DNA from: VRUE01 sp963730315
GTDB lineage: Bacteria > Actinomycetota > Thermoleophilia > Solirubrobacterales > 70-9
DNA: 64,000 bases
Assembly (NCBI GenBank): GCA_963730315.1
Contig: CAVSRD010000007.1
Coordinates: 1 to 64,000, forward strand
Direction of reading: 5' to 3'
Shown here: piece after piece, positions 1-11,911 of the stretch
Position numbering within the stretch: position 1 is the first letter of the stretch
Layout of the letters: every line of letters starts with the position of its first letter
Program-made: the position numbers and the translations under genes
Notes under the pieces: generated by a model
Database searches by the model: none
What the model was told of the DNA's origin: nothing
The model's input: the letters and a program-made list of their open reading frames with translations, nothing else

Positions 1-138
1 GGGGTGGCTCAAGGTGGATTCCTCCTCGTCGGCGATCCCGCCGCGGCGAGACCGATTTGTCGAGACGCCCCCGATCGGACAACGCTAGCCTCGTCTGCCC
101 GGCTCCCCTGAGACGCGAGCCACTATAGGCAAGTCGAC

Positions 139-166
139 TTGAGATCCAAAATAGATCTGCCATACT
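139..166 (+). promoter_or_regulatory. Putative dnaK operon promoter
   Basis: TTGAGA (139-144) and CATACT (161-166) are separated by 16 bp, a plausible housekeeping -35/-10 pair in an AT-rich patch of an otherwise GC-rich sequence. The predicted transcript start near 173 leaves a leader of about 75 nt before dnaK. CTTGAGA (138-144) matches one half of the HspR-associated inverted repeat (CTTGAGT-N7-ACTCAAG), but no second half lies at the proper spacing. HspR control is therefore inferred from the operon and not from a clear operator. Confidence 0.5.
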
Positions 167-182
167 AAGACTCAGATTTTTG

Positions 183-202
183 GAGTCCATCGAAATGGAC
201 TC
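183..202 (+). promoter_or_regulatory. Perfect inverted repeat in the dnaK leader
   Basis: GAGTCCAT (183-190) and ATGGACTC (195-202) form an uninterrupted 8-bp stem with a CGAA loop in the predicted 5' leader, about 30 nt upstream of the dnaK Shine-Dalgarno sequence. The stem does not include the ribosome binding site. It could be an operator, an RNA-stability hairpin or a processing site; the sequence does not decide between these. Confidence 0.5.
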
Positions 203-247
203 GTTCAACCAGTCAAGAGACAGACGACCTCTGGAGGTACTGAAGAA

Positions 248-2142
<1,895 letters not shown>

Positions 2143-2146
<4 letters not shown>

Positions 2147-2815
2147 GGCCCGATGAGACGGGACGAGCCCCGGCCCGGGCGAGCGCTCCGGCCCGCGGGT
2201 CCTGTCGGCGCAGGGGACCCACCTCCGCGGCCGTCGGCGCGGTCAGCTGCAGAGCTTCCTCGGGGGAGGTCCCCCCTACGCCGCCACCCCGACGGAAGGA
2301 CGCCAGTCGGAGAAGGATCGCCCGGAGGATCCTCGAGCCGAGGTCGAGCACGACCTCGACGCGCTGCTGACATGCAGCGGGAGCGGGACGAGTACCTCGA
2401 CCTCGCGAAGCGGACGAAAGCCGACTTCGAGAACTACCGGAAGCGGATGGGCGCCGAGGTGCAGGCGGCGGTCGGGCGGGGGAAAGCGGAGCTGGTCCGG
2501 CGCAGGTCGTGCCGGTGCTCGACGACCTGGAGCGGGCCATCCAGGCGGCGGGGCTCGACCCGGACGGCGACTCGCCGGACGGGCTCGCGCACGGCGTGCT
2601 GCTCGTCTTCCGCAGCCTGCGGGAGGCGCTGACGCGCAACGGGATCGAGCCCGTCGATCCGCAGGGCGAGAAGTTCGACCCCCACCTGCACGAGGCGCTC
2701 TCGACCGCATCCCGCCGACGGCGCCGAGTCCGGCACCGTGGTCGAGGTGGTGCAGAAGGGCTACCGGCTCGGCGACCAGCTGGTGCGGCCGGCCCGCGTC
2801 GTGGTGGCGGAGTAG
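2143..2815 (+). pseudogene. grpE: GrpE nucleotide exchange factor, broken by several frame changes
   Basis: GrpE releases ADP from DnaK. Recognisable GrpE pieces occur in order but in different frames: an acidic N-terminal stretch leading to EVEHDLDALL (about 2330-2365), then RDEYLDLAKRTKADFENYRKR (about 2385-2450), then VLDDLERAIQAAG through EKFDPHLHEAL (about 2510-2700), and finally the closing VVEVVQKGYRLG...VVVAE ending at TAG 2813-2815. At least three indels are needed (near 2368, 2500 and 2705). The extreme N-terminus is uncertain; GTG 2143 overlapping the dnaK stop is one candidate start. dnaK and dnaJ sit in normal positions on either side and GrpE is usually essential, so I favour sequence error over true gene decay. 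Confidence 0.75.
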
Positions 2816-2825
2816 GGGGATCCGC

Positions 2826-3937
2826 TTGGCCGAGGACCTGTACAAAGTCCTCGGAGTCTCGAAGGGGGCTTCGGACGAGGAGATCAAGAAGGCCTACCGG
2901 AAGCTGGCCCGCAAATACCACCCGGACCGCAACCCGGACGACGCCGACGGCGGAGGAGAAGTTCAAGCAGGTCCAGGGCGCCTACGACACGCTCTCCGAT
3001 CCGGAGAAGCGCCAGCAGTACGACCAGGGCGGGATGTTCGGCGGCTTCGGCGGCGGCGCCGGGGGCCGCGGCGGCGCCCCCTTCGGCGGCATGGAAGGAG
3101 GCGGCTTCGCGGGCGACTTCGGCGACATCCTCTCCAACCTGTTCAGCCGCGGCGGCGGTCGGGCGCAGCCCCAGCAGCAGCGCGGCCGCGACCTCGAAAC
3201 CGAGGTCAGCCTCAGCTTCGACCAGGCGGTGAACGGCGCCCAGATCAGCGTCAGCGTGCCGAAGGAGGAACGCTGCCCCACCTGCCACGGCAGCGGCGCC
3301 AAGCCGGGCACCGGCCCGGTCACCTGCCCGCGCTGCGAAGGCCGCGGCATCGACGCCCAGAGCCAGGGCTTCTTCTCGATCAGCCAGCCCTGCCCGCAGT
3401 GCGGCGGCGCCGGCCAGATCGTCGAGGACCCCTGCCCGGCCTGCGGCGGCTCCGGCCTCACCCGCCAGACCAAGCGCTACAGGGTGAACATCCCGGCCGG
3501 GGTCCGGGACGGCGCCCGCATCCGCCTCGCCGGCAAGGGCGAGGCGGGGCCGCGCGGCGGCCCCCCCGGCGACCTCTTCGTCGTCACCCGGGTCGCCGCC
3601 TCGCCGGTCTTCAGGCGGCTCGACGGCGGCAACCTCGAGGTGACGGTGCCGATCACGGTCGCCGAGGCGCTGCAGGGGGCGACGATCGAGGTGCCGACCC
3701 TGGACGGCAGCAAGAAGATCAAGGTGCCGGCCGGGACCAGGCACGGGACGATCCAGCGGCTGCGCGGCGAGGGGCCGCCGAAGCCGCGCGGCAAGGGCCG
3801 CGGCGACATCCGCTACCGGCTCGAGATCGAGATGCCGAAGGAGCTGAGCGACGAGCAGCGCGAGGCGGTCGAGAAGCTGGCCGAGACGCTGAACGGCTCC
3901 GACCCGCGCGCCGAGCTGCTGCGGAGGCGGGCGATGA
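2826..3937 (+). CDS. dnaJ: Chaperone DnaJ (Hsp40), frameshifted in this sequence
   Basis: Type I J-protein that stimulates DnaK ATPase and delivers substrates. The TTG start at 2826 follows a GGGGGA ribosome binding site. The J domain carries the HPD motif (YHPDRNPDD), then the frame changes near 2950, where one extra G before GCGGAGGAG would account for it. After that come a Gly/Phe-rich segment, four CXXCXGXG zinc-binding repeats (CPTCHGSG, CPRCEGRG, CPQCGGAG, CPACGGSG) and the C-terminal substrate domain. No stop occurs in the second frame, which runs on into hspR. A second +1 error just before 3934 would restore TGA 3935-3937, overlapping the hspR ATG, and gives about 369 residues, a normal DnaJ length. 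Confidence 0.85.
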
Positions 3938-4334
3938 CTCGCCGTGCGCTATGCGAGCGCCGCAACGGGCGGGGCTCAGCCGCGGCGCGGTCGGCACGGA
4001 TCGAAGCCTCGATCGACGCCGAGCGCGGCGTCTACATGATCTCGGTCGCCGCCGAACTCGCCCACATGCACCCGCAGACGCTGCGGATGTACGAGGCGCG
4101 CGGCCTGATCGAGCCGCAGCGCTCGCCGAAGAACACCCGCCTCTACTCGCAGCGCGACGTCGAACGCCTGCGCCGCATCCAGCGGATGACCTCCGAGCAG
4201 GGCCTCAACCTGGCCGGGGTTGGGGCGCTGCTGAAGATGGAGGAGCGAGTCGAGAAGATGAGGGGCGAGCTGGAGCGGATGCGCCGGCGCGCCGCGGAGC
4301 TCGAAGGCCGGATCTCGAAGGAGAGGGGAAGCTG

Positions 4335-4335
<1 letters not shown>
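3934..4335 (+). CDS. hspR: Heat-shock repressor HspR (MerR family)
   Basis: Transcriptional repressor of dnaK-type operons in actinobacteria, known to bind HAIR inverted repeats and to need DnaK as co-repressor. The winged-helix MerR domain is clear: SVAAELAHMHPQTLRMYE (recognition helices), RGLIEPQRSPKNTRLYSQRDVERL, followed by a basic/acidic coiled-coil tail. I take ATG 3934 as the start because it overlaps the expected dnaJ stop in an ATGA arrangement. As sequenced, the dnaJ reading frame enters this gene without a stop, so a DnaJ-HspR fusion cannot be excluded from sequence alone. The stop overlaps the clpB start codon. Confidence 0.88.
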
Positions 4336-6927
<2,592 letters not shown>

Positions 6928-7078
6928 CCGGCCCGACCACCGCCGACTCGTTTAGGTACGGCTCAAATTTAGCCTGTTGAGTAGAGCTGGTCGGTCCAGC
7001 TGGGAATCGCAATTCAGGGAGCGATACTTCAGGAATGACGAGCAGATTCCGACATACGCTTGCACGGGCTTCGAACAG

Positions 7079-8020
7079 ATGTTGAGACGACGCCAGATCA
7101 CCGCCGAGTCGAGCGCACGCTGGCTGCGCTCGTTGTTGGCTGCCGCGGCAGGGGCGCTGCGCCGCGTCACCCGGGCCGCCGAGGACGGGATCTGGCGAGG
7201 GATCGCTCGGCTCGCGGACGTCGCCGACGTCGCCCGCTGGCCCTTCGAACGGCTCGCCTGGACGGCAGAGCGGCGGCTCCTGTGGCCGCTGCGCGAGCGC
7301 GCCGCCGGCTGGGACCCTCCGCGGCGCACAGCCGGGGCGGGAGCGCTCGTCGCGGTGGCGGCCGGGGCAAGTCTGATCGGGATCCTCCTCGCCCGAGGGG
7401 GCGGCGAGGCCACGCCCCCGCAGGTGGCTGTGCCGACCCGGGTGGCGCTCGCGACGAAGCCGCCGAAGGCAGCGCCGCAGGAGCCGAAGGGCCCGGCTCT
7501 GCAGGGCGCCCAGCCCTCGTTCGGGGTCGGCGGGGGAGTCGGCGTGGCGGGGAACGCGAGCAGTCGGTCGGGTGACGCGGTCGACACAGGCAGCGCCGCG
7601 CCGGATGCGGGTACGGCGCCGGAAGGCGGCGGCGACGCGACCGCCGGAGCCGGCGCCGCCGCGACCAGCTCGAAAGCGAAGCCGGTCCCGGCCGGGCCGG
7701 CGGCAATGAAGGTGGCTCGTCGCTTCGCCGAGGCGTTCGTCTTCTACGAGATCGGCAAGCGACCGCAGCGGGCCAAGACCGTGTTCGGCGAGACGGCGAC
7801 GCCGCAACTCGCCGAAGCGCTTGCCGACCGGCCGCCGCGGCTGCCCGAGAGCGCCAGGGTCCCGAAGGCCAGGGTGGTCAACCTGGTGCCCGGGCCGCGC
7901 CTCGGCAGGGCCTACACGGTGAGCGTCTCGCTCCTGCGGCTCGGGCTGACCAGCGAGCTGCGCATCAGCCTGCAGCACAGCAAGGCCGACGGCTGGAAGG
8001 TGTCGGAAATCCTCGGCTGA
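7079..8020 (+). CDS. Membrane-anchored protein of unknown function
   Basis: I do not recognise the family. From ATG 7079 it is about 313 residues: a basic, Arg/Trp-rich cytoplasmic segment, one transmembrane helix (about residues 83-103, GALVAVAAGASLIGILLA), a long Ala/Gly/Pro linker and a compact C-terminal domain of about 105 residues starting near AAMKVARRFAEAF. That tail resembles the single-domain periplasmic part of VirB8/TcpC-like (NTF2-fold) proteins in size and position, which is speculation. A longer reading starts at TTG 6977, but the added residues look non-coding. The secreted lytic transglycosylase begins 5 bp downstream, so the two probably act together at the cell wall. Confidence 0.6.
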   Translation: MLRRRQITAESSARWLRSLLAAAAGALRRVTRAAEDGIWRGIARLADVADVARWPFERLAWTAERRLLWPLRERAAGWDPPRRTAGAGALVAVAAGASLIGILLARGGGEATPPQVAVPTRVALATKPPKAAPQEPKGPALQGAQPSFGVGGGVGVAGNASSRSGDAVDTGSAAPDAGTAPEGGGDATAGAGAAATSSKAKPVPAGPAAMKVARRFAEAFVFYEIGKRPQRAKTVFGETATPQLAEALADRPPRLPESARVPKARVVNLVPGPRLGRAYTVSVSLLRLGLTSELRISLQHSKADGWKVSEILG

Positions 8021-8025
8021 GCGAG

Positions 8026-9681
8026 ATGGGGCGCTTTCGCTACACCCTGGCAGCAGCGGCGATCGGCGCCACCCTGACGGCGTCGAGCGCCGCGGCGGAC
8101 GAAGCGCCGTCGTCGTCCTCCCCGTCGACGCCGGCGGTCGAACCCTCGTCGCCCGCGCCGGCGAGCACGACGGAGGTCCCCGCTCCGGTCTCGCCCGGCC
8201 TGCAGGAGGGCACGTCGATCACCGCTCCCCCGGCCGTCTCGCGCGAACCGGAGGCGCCGCAGCAGTCCGGCGGCACCGCGGCGAAGCCGCAGCGCGAAGC
8301 GCGCGAACCGGAAGCCGAATCCCCCTCCACCGGCGCCACCTCGGCGACCGCGCCGCCGGCCCAGACCTTCACGGTCCCCTCGATCCCCGGCTCGAGCTGC
8401 GCCGCCGCCGGGGTGCCGCAGGTGCTGATCCCGATCTATCAGCGGGCCGCCGTCGCCTACGGCCTCGGGCCGCAAGGGCCGGCGGTGCTGGCCGGGATCA
8501 ACGAGGTGGAGACTGCCTTCGGCACCAACCTCAACGTCTCCTCGGCGGGCGCGATCGGCTGGATGCAGTTCATGCCGGGAACCTGGGCCGGCTACGGGGT
8601 CGATGCCAACGGCGACGGCGTCAAGGACCCCTACAACCCCGAAGACGCGATCTTCGCCGCTGCCAGCTACCTGCGCGCCGCCGGGATGCCGGCCGACACC
8701 TACGGCGCGATCTACGCCTACAACCACGCCGACTGGTATGTGGCCGAGGTGCTGGCCAACGCGAACTGCTACGCACCGCAGCTCGGCGGCAGCACCGGCG
8801 CCCTAATCGCGGCGCCGCGGCTCCAGGCGCTGAGCTGCCGGCCCGCCGGGCCCTGGCGCCGAAAGATCCCCGCCGAGTACCTCGAAGCCTTCGAGAACGC
8901 CGCCGCCCGCTACGACCTCGGCCGCCGCGGCGTCTGGGCGCTGGCGGCGATCGCCCGCCTCGAGTCGGACTTTGGCCGCGGGATGAGCAAGCGACATCTC
9001 AACCACGCCGGGCCGCTCGGGCTCCAACCCAGCGAGTGGCGGCGCTACGCCATCGACGGCGACGAAGACGGCCACATCCGCCACGCCGACCCTGCCGACT
9101 CGGCGGCCACCCTGGCGCGGCTGATCTGGTCGCGCGGCAGCCTCCGGGCCGGCGTCTTCGCCCACAACCAGGCAGCCTGGTACGTGCAGGCCGTGCTCGG
9201 CGAAGCCCGGCAGATGGGGGGCGCCTGCCACGTCCGCTACGTGGACTGGTCGGTCGCCCTCCCCGCGGCCGGCGGCAGCTACGTCAACCCGTTCGGGCTC
9301 AGCGGCGACCTGGTCACCGGGCGGATCGACCAGGGCGTCGACTTCACCGGCAGCGGCCCGATCGTCGCGATCGGCAGGGCCCTGGTGCTCCAGGTGGGCG
9401 CCCCCGGCTGGCCGGAAGGCGGCGGCGTCCTCTACCAGCTTCTCGACGGGCCGCTGAAAGGCCAGTCGGTCTTCGTCTACGAGGGCGTCGACGCGACCGT
9501 GCAGCCGGGACAGGTCGTCGACGCCGGGCAGCAGCTGGCGACCTTCCGCCCGGGCGGCTCGATCGAGATCGGCTTCGCCGACAGCTCCGGGGTGCCGCTC
9601 AGCCACGACGAATACTTCGAGGGCAAGGTCACGCGGTCGGGCCTCGAGATGTTCTCGCTGCTGCAGACGCTCGGCGTGTAG
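8026..9681 (+). CDS. Secreted lytic transglycosylase with tandem SLT domains and M23-like tail
   Basis: 551 residues. A signal peptide (1-24, ending in an Ala-rich site) is followed by a low-complexity Pro/Ser/Glu linker to about 115. The first MltB-type SLT domain (about 130-250) carries the catalytic Glu in NEVETAFG (E162) and AGAIGWMQFMPGTW. The second SLT-like domain (about 280-395) keeps LESDFG (E313) and GPLGLQ. The C-terminal region (about 400-551) resembles an M23/LytM fold (VDFTGSG, PGQVVDAGQQLA) but lacks the His residues needed for zinc (IDQGVDF and SIEIGFAD replace HxxxD and HxH). It should cleave peptidoglycan glycan strands outside the membrane, with the tail probably binding or structural. 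Adjacent to the membrane-anchored unknown. Confidence 0.85.
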   Translation: MGRFRYTLAAAAIGATLTASSAAADEAPSSSSPSTPAVEPSSPAPASTTEVPAPVSPGLQEGTSITAPPAVSREPEAPQQSGGTAAKPQREAREPEAESPSTGATSATAPPAQTFTVPSIPGSSCAAAGVPQVLIPIYQRAAVAYGLGPQGPAVLAGINEVETAFGTNLNVSSAGAIGWMQFMPGTWAGYGVDANGDGVKDPYNPEDAIFAAASYLRAAGMPADTYGAIYAYNHADWYVAEVLANANCYAPQLGGSTGALIAAPRLQALSCRPAGPWRRKIPAEYLEAFENAAARYDLGRRGVWALAAIARLESDFGRGMSKRHLNHAGPLGLQPSEWRRYAIDGDEDGHIRHADPADSAATLARLIWSRGSLRAGVFAHNQAAWYVQAVLGEARQMGGACHVRYVDWSVALPAAGGSYVNPFGLSGDLVTGRIDQGVDFTGSGPIVAIGRALVLQVGAPGWPEGGGVLYQLLDGPLKGQSVFVYEGVDATVQPGQVVDAGQQLATFRPGGSIEIGFADSSGVPLSHDEYFEGKVTRSGLEMFSLLQTLGV

Positions 9682-9812
9682 CGCGCGGTGGACAGGCCGG
9701 CCTGATTCCCGTGACGCCGGACGTTGGGTGTGTCCCTCCCGCTTGCCGGGTCTCCGCCTTCCCCATGCCGCCTGCATGACGTAGGCTCGAATCCCCGCCG
9801 AGAGGAGAGACG

Positions 9813-10094
9813 ATGCCTACCTATGTGATGCTGACGAATCTCACCGCCGACGGCGTCCGCACCCTGAAGAACAACCCGGGACGGGTCGCCGAGGTGAACA
9901 AAGAGGTCGAGCAGATCGGCGCCAGCGTGCAGGCGCAGTACGCGACGCTCGGTCAGTACGACTTCGTGACCATCGTCGAGGCGCCCGACGAGCAGACGAT
10001 GGCCAAGGTCTCGGTCGAGCTGGGCTCGCGCGGGACGATGACCAGCCAGACGCTGACCGCGATGCCGGCCGACCAGCTCGCCGACGCCCTCTAG
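9813..10094 (+). CDS. GYD domain protein
   Basis: 93-residue protein matching the small GYD-domain family: it starts MPTYVMLTNLTADG, has the GQYDFVTIVEAPDEQ signature in the middle, and has the usual ferredoxin-like alpha/beta length. No catalytic residues or biochemical role are established for the family that I can rely on. A good SD (GAGAGGAGAG) precedes ATG 9813. It lies 16 bp upstream of purD on the same strand and may be co-transcribed with the purine genes. Confidence 0.85.
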   Translation: MPTYVMLTNLTADGVRTLKNNPGRVAEVNKEVEQIGASVQAQYATLGQYDFVTIVEAPDEQTMAKVSVELGSRGTMTSQTLTAMPADQLADAL

Positions 10095-10110
10095 GCGCTG
10101 GGGGAGGCGC

Positions 10111-11385
10111 TTGAGGGTCCTGGTCGTAGGAGGCGGTGGGCGCGAGCACGCGATCGTGCGGGCGCTGGCGCGCTCCTCCCGCTCCCCGGAGCTGCTCTGC
10201 GCCCCTGGCAACGCCGGAGTCGCCGCCGACGCCGAGTGCCTGCCGAAGGTGGGGGCGAGCGACGTCGAGGCGATCGTCGCGGCAGCGCGGGAGCGGGCCG
10301 TCGACCTGGTCGTGGTCGGGCCCGAGGCGCCGCTGGTCGCCGGTGTCGTCGACGCGCTGGAGACAGCCGGCGTGCCTGCCTTCGGGCCGAGCGGCGCCGC
10401 CGCCGAGCTGGAGGGCTCGAAGGCCTTCGCCAAGCGGCTGATGCGGGAGGCGGGGGTGCCGACCGCCGCGCACGTCCTGCTGCGCAGCCGCGAGGAGGCG
10501 GTCGAGCACCTCGCCTGCGCCTCCTACCCGGCGGTGCTGAAGGCCGACGGGCTGGCCGCCGGCAAGGGGGTGCTGATCTGCGGCTCGGAGGCAGAGGCGC
10601 GCGAGGCCGCCGAGGTCTTCTTCACGGAGCGCCGTTTCGGCGAGACGACGGTCGTGCTGGAGGAGTTCCTCGAGGGCGAGGAGCTCTCCCTGCTCGCCCT
10701 CTGCGACGGCGAGAACGTCCTGCCCCTTGCGCCCGCCCAGGACTACAAGCGGATCTTCGACGGCGACGCGGGCCCGAACACCGGCGGGATGGGCAGCTAC
10801 TCCCCCGTCCCCGGCTTCGGCCCGGCCGAGGTCGAGGAGATCGTCGATGCCGTGCACCGGCCGGTGGTCGCGGCGATGGCGCGCCGCGGCACCCCCTTCC
10901 GCGGTGTGCTCTACGCGGGGCTGATGGTCGGCGCCGCGGGACCGAAGGTGCTGGAGTTCAACGTCCGCTTCGGCGACCCCGAGACGCAGGCCGTGCTCGC
11001 CCGGCTGCGCTCCGACCTGGTCGACCTCTGCCTGGCGGCGCGCGAGCCGGGCGGGCTGTCCGGCGCCGAGGCCGAGTTCGGCGACGAGTGGGCGGTGACC
11101 CTGGTGCTGGCCTCGGCCGGCTACCCGGAGTCCTCCTCGAAGGGCGACGCGATCCACGGCCTCGCGGAAGCGGCGGAGCTGGCCGAGGTGACCCACGCCG
11201 GCACGGCCGAGCGCGACGGCGAGATCGTCACCGCGGGCGGCCGGGTGCTCAACGTCACCGCCCTCGGGACGACGCCGGCCGAGGCCCGCGATCGCGCGTA
11301 CGATGCGGCGCGCCGGATCGACTTCGATGGAATGCAGCTCCGCTCCGACATCGCCGCCCGCGCGGTCGAGCGGGTACCCACCTAG
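10111..11385 (+). CDS. purD: Phosphoribosylamine-glycine ligase (GARS)
   Basis: Catalyses the ATP-dependent ligation of phosphoribosylamine and glycine, the second step of IMP synthesis. 424 residues, the normal size for monofunctional PurD. Visible parts are the N-terminal GGGGREHA motif, an ATP-grasp centre (AVLKADGLAAGKGV, EEFLEGEELSLLALCDG) and the metal/nucleotide loop FNVRFGDPETQ. It starts with TTG at 10111 just after GGGGAGG. First purine gene of the cluster; purE follows 17 bp downstream. Confidence 0.96.
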   Translation: MRVLVVGGGGREHAIVRALARSSRSPELLCAPGNAGVAADAECLPKVGASDVEAIVAAARERAVDLVVVGPEAPLVAGVVDALETAGVPAFGPSGAAAELEGSKAFAKRLMREAGVPTAAHVLLRSREEAVEHLACASYPAVLKADGLAAGKGVLICGSEAEAREAAEVFFTERRFGETTVVLEEFLEGEELSLLALCDGENVLPLAPAQDYKRIFDGDAGPNTGGMGSYSPVPGFGPAEVEEIVDAVHRPVVAAMARRGTPFRGVLYAGLMVGAAGPKVLEFNVRFGDPETQAVLARLRSDLVDLCLAAREPGGLSGAEAEFGDEWAVTLVLASAGYPESSSKGDAIHGLAEAAELAEVTHAGTAERDGEIVTAGGRVLNVTALGTTPAEARDRAYDAARRIDFDGMQLRSDIAARAVERVPT

Positions 11386-11402
11386 AACGGAGAGAGGAAG
11401 AG

Positions 11403-11894
11403 ATGAGCGAGATCTCAGAGGAGCCGCAGCCGGCCGGGCCGGGCCAGCCCGTCGCGATGCCGGCGGTCGAGGAGGCGTTCGAGGAGATCGACGTCGACGA
11501 GCCCCACGTCGGGATCATCATGGGCTCGAAGAACGACAAGCCGAAGATGCAGCCGGCCGGTGCCGTCCTGCACGAGGCCGGCGTCCGCTACGAGGTGCGG
11601 GTGATGAGCGCGCATCGCGACCCCGAGCTGGTCCGCGAGTACTGCCACAACGCGCGCATGCGGGGGCTCAAGGTGATCATCGCGGGCGCCGGGATGTCGG
11701 CGGCGCTGCCCGGCGTCGCCGCCGCCCACACGGACCTGCCGGTGATCGGCGTGCCGATCCTCGGCAAGAGCCTCGGCGGGCTCGACGCGCTGCTCTCCGC
11801 GGTGCAGATGCCGCCGGGCGTGCCGGTGGCGTGCGTCGCGGTCGACGGGGCGAAGAATGCCGGCCTGCTGGCGGTGCGCATCCTCACCGCGTGA
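11403..11894 (+). CDS. purE: N5-carboxyaminoimidazole ribonucleotide mutase-type PurE
   Basis: PurE supplies the carboxylation step from AIR to CAIR in purine synthesis. 163 residues, with an acidic N-terminal extension of about 35 residues before the core VGIIMGSKNDKPKM. The core motifs differ from typical bacterial class I PurE: GSKND in place of GSxSD and SAHRDP in place of SAHRTP. The rest (IIAGAGMSAALPGVAAAHTDLPVIGVP) is standard. No purK partner is present in the window. The ATG has a strong GGAGAGAGGAAG SD, and the stop overlaps the GTG preceding purB. Confidence 0.92.
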   Translation: MSEISEEPQPAGPGQPVAMPAVEEAFEEIDVDEPHVGIIMGSKNDKPKMQPAGAVLHEAGVRYEVRVMSAHRDPELVREYCHNARMRGLKVIIAGAGMSAALPGVAAAHTDLPVIGVPILGKSLGGLDALLSAVQMPPGVPVACVAVDGAKNAGLLAVRILTA

Positions 11895-11911
11895 GCGCGG
11901 ATAATCCGCAC

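Noticed and set aside
138..176. HAIR operator for HspR
   Set aside because: Only one half-site (CTTGAGA) fits; the second ACTCA-like half is about 25 nt away instead of 7.
8800..9780. Antisense frame to the transglycosylase, 324 residues
   Set aside because: Shadow frame rich in Arg, Ala, Asp and His with no motif.
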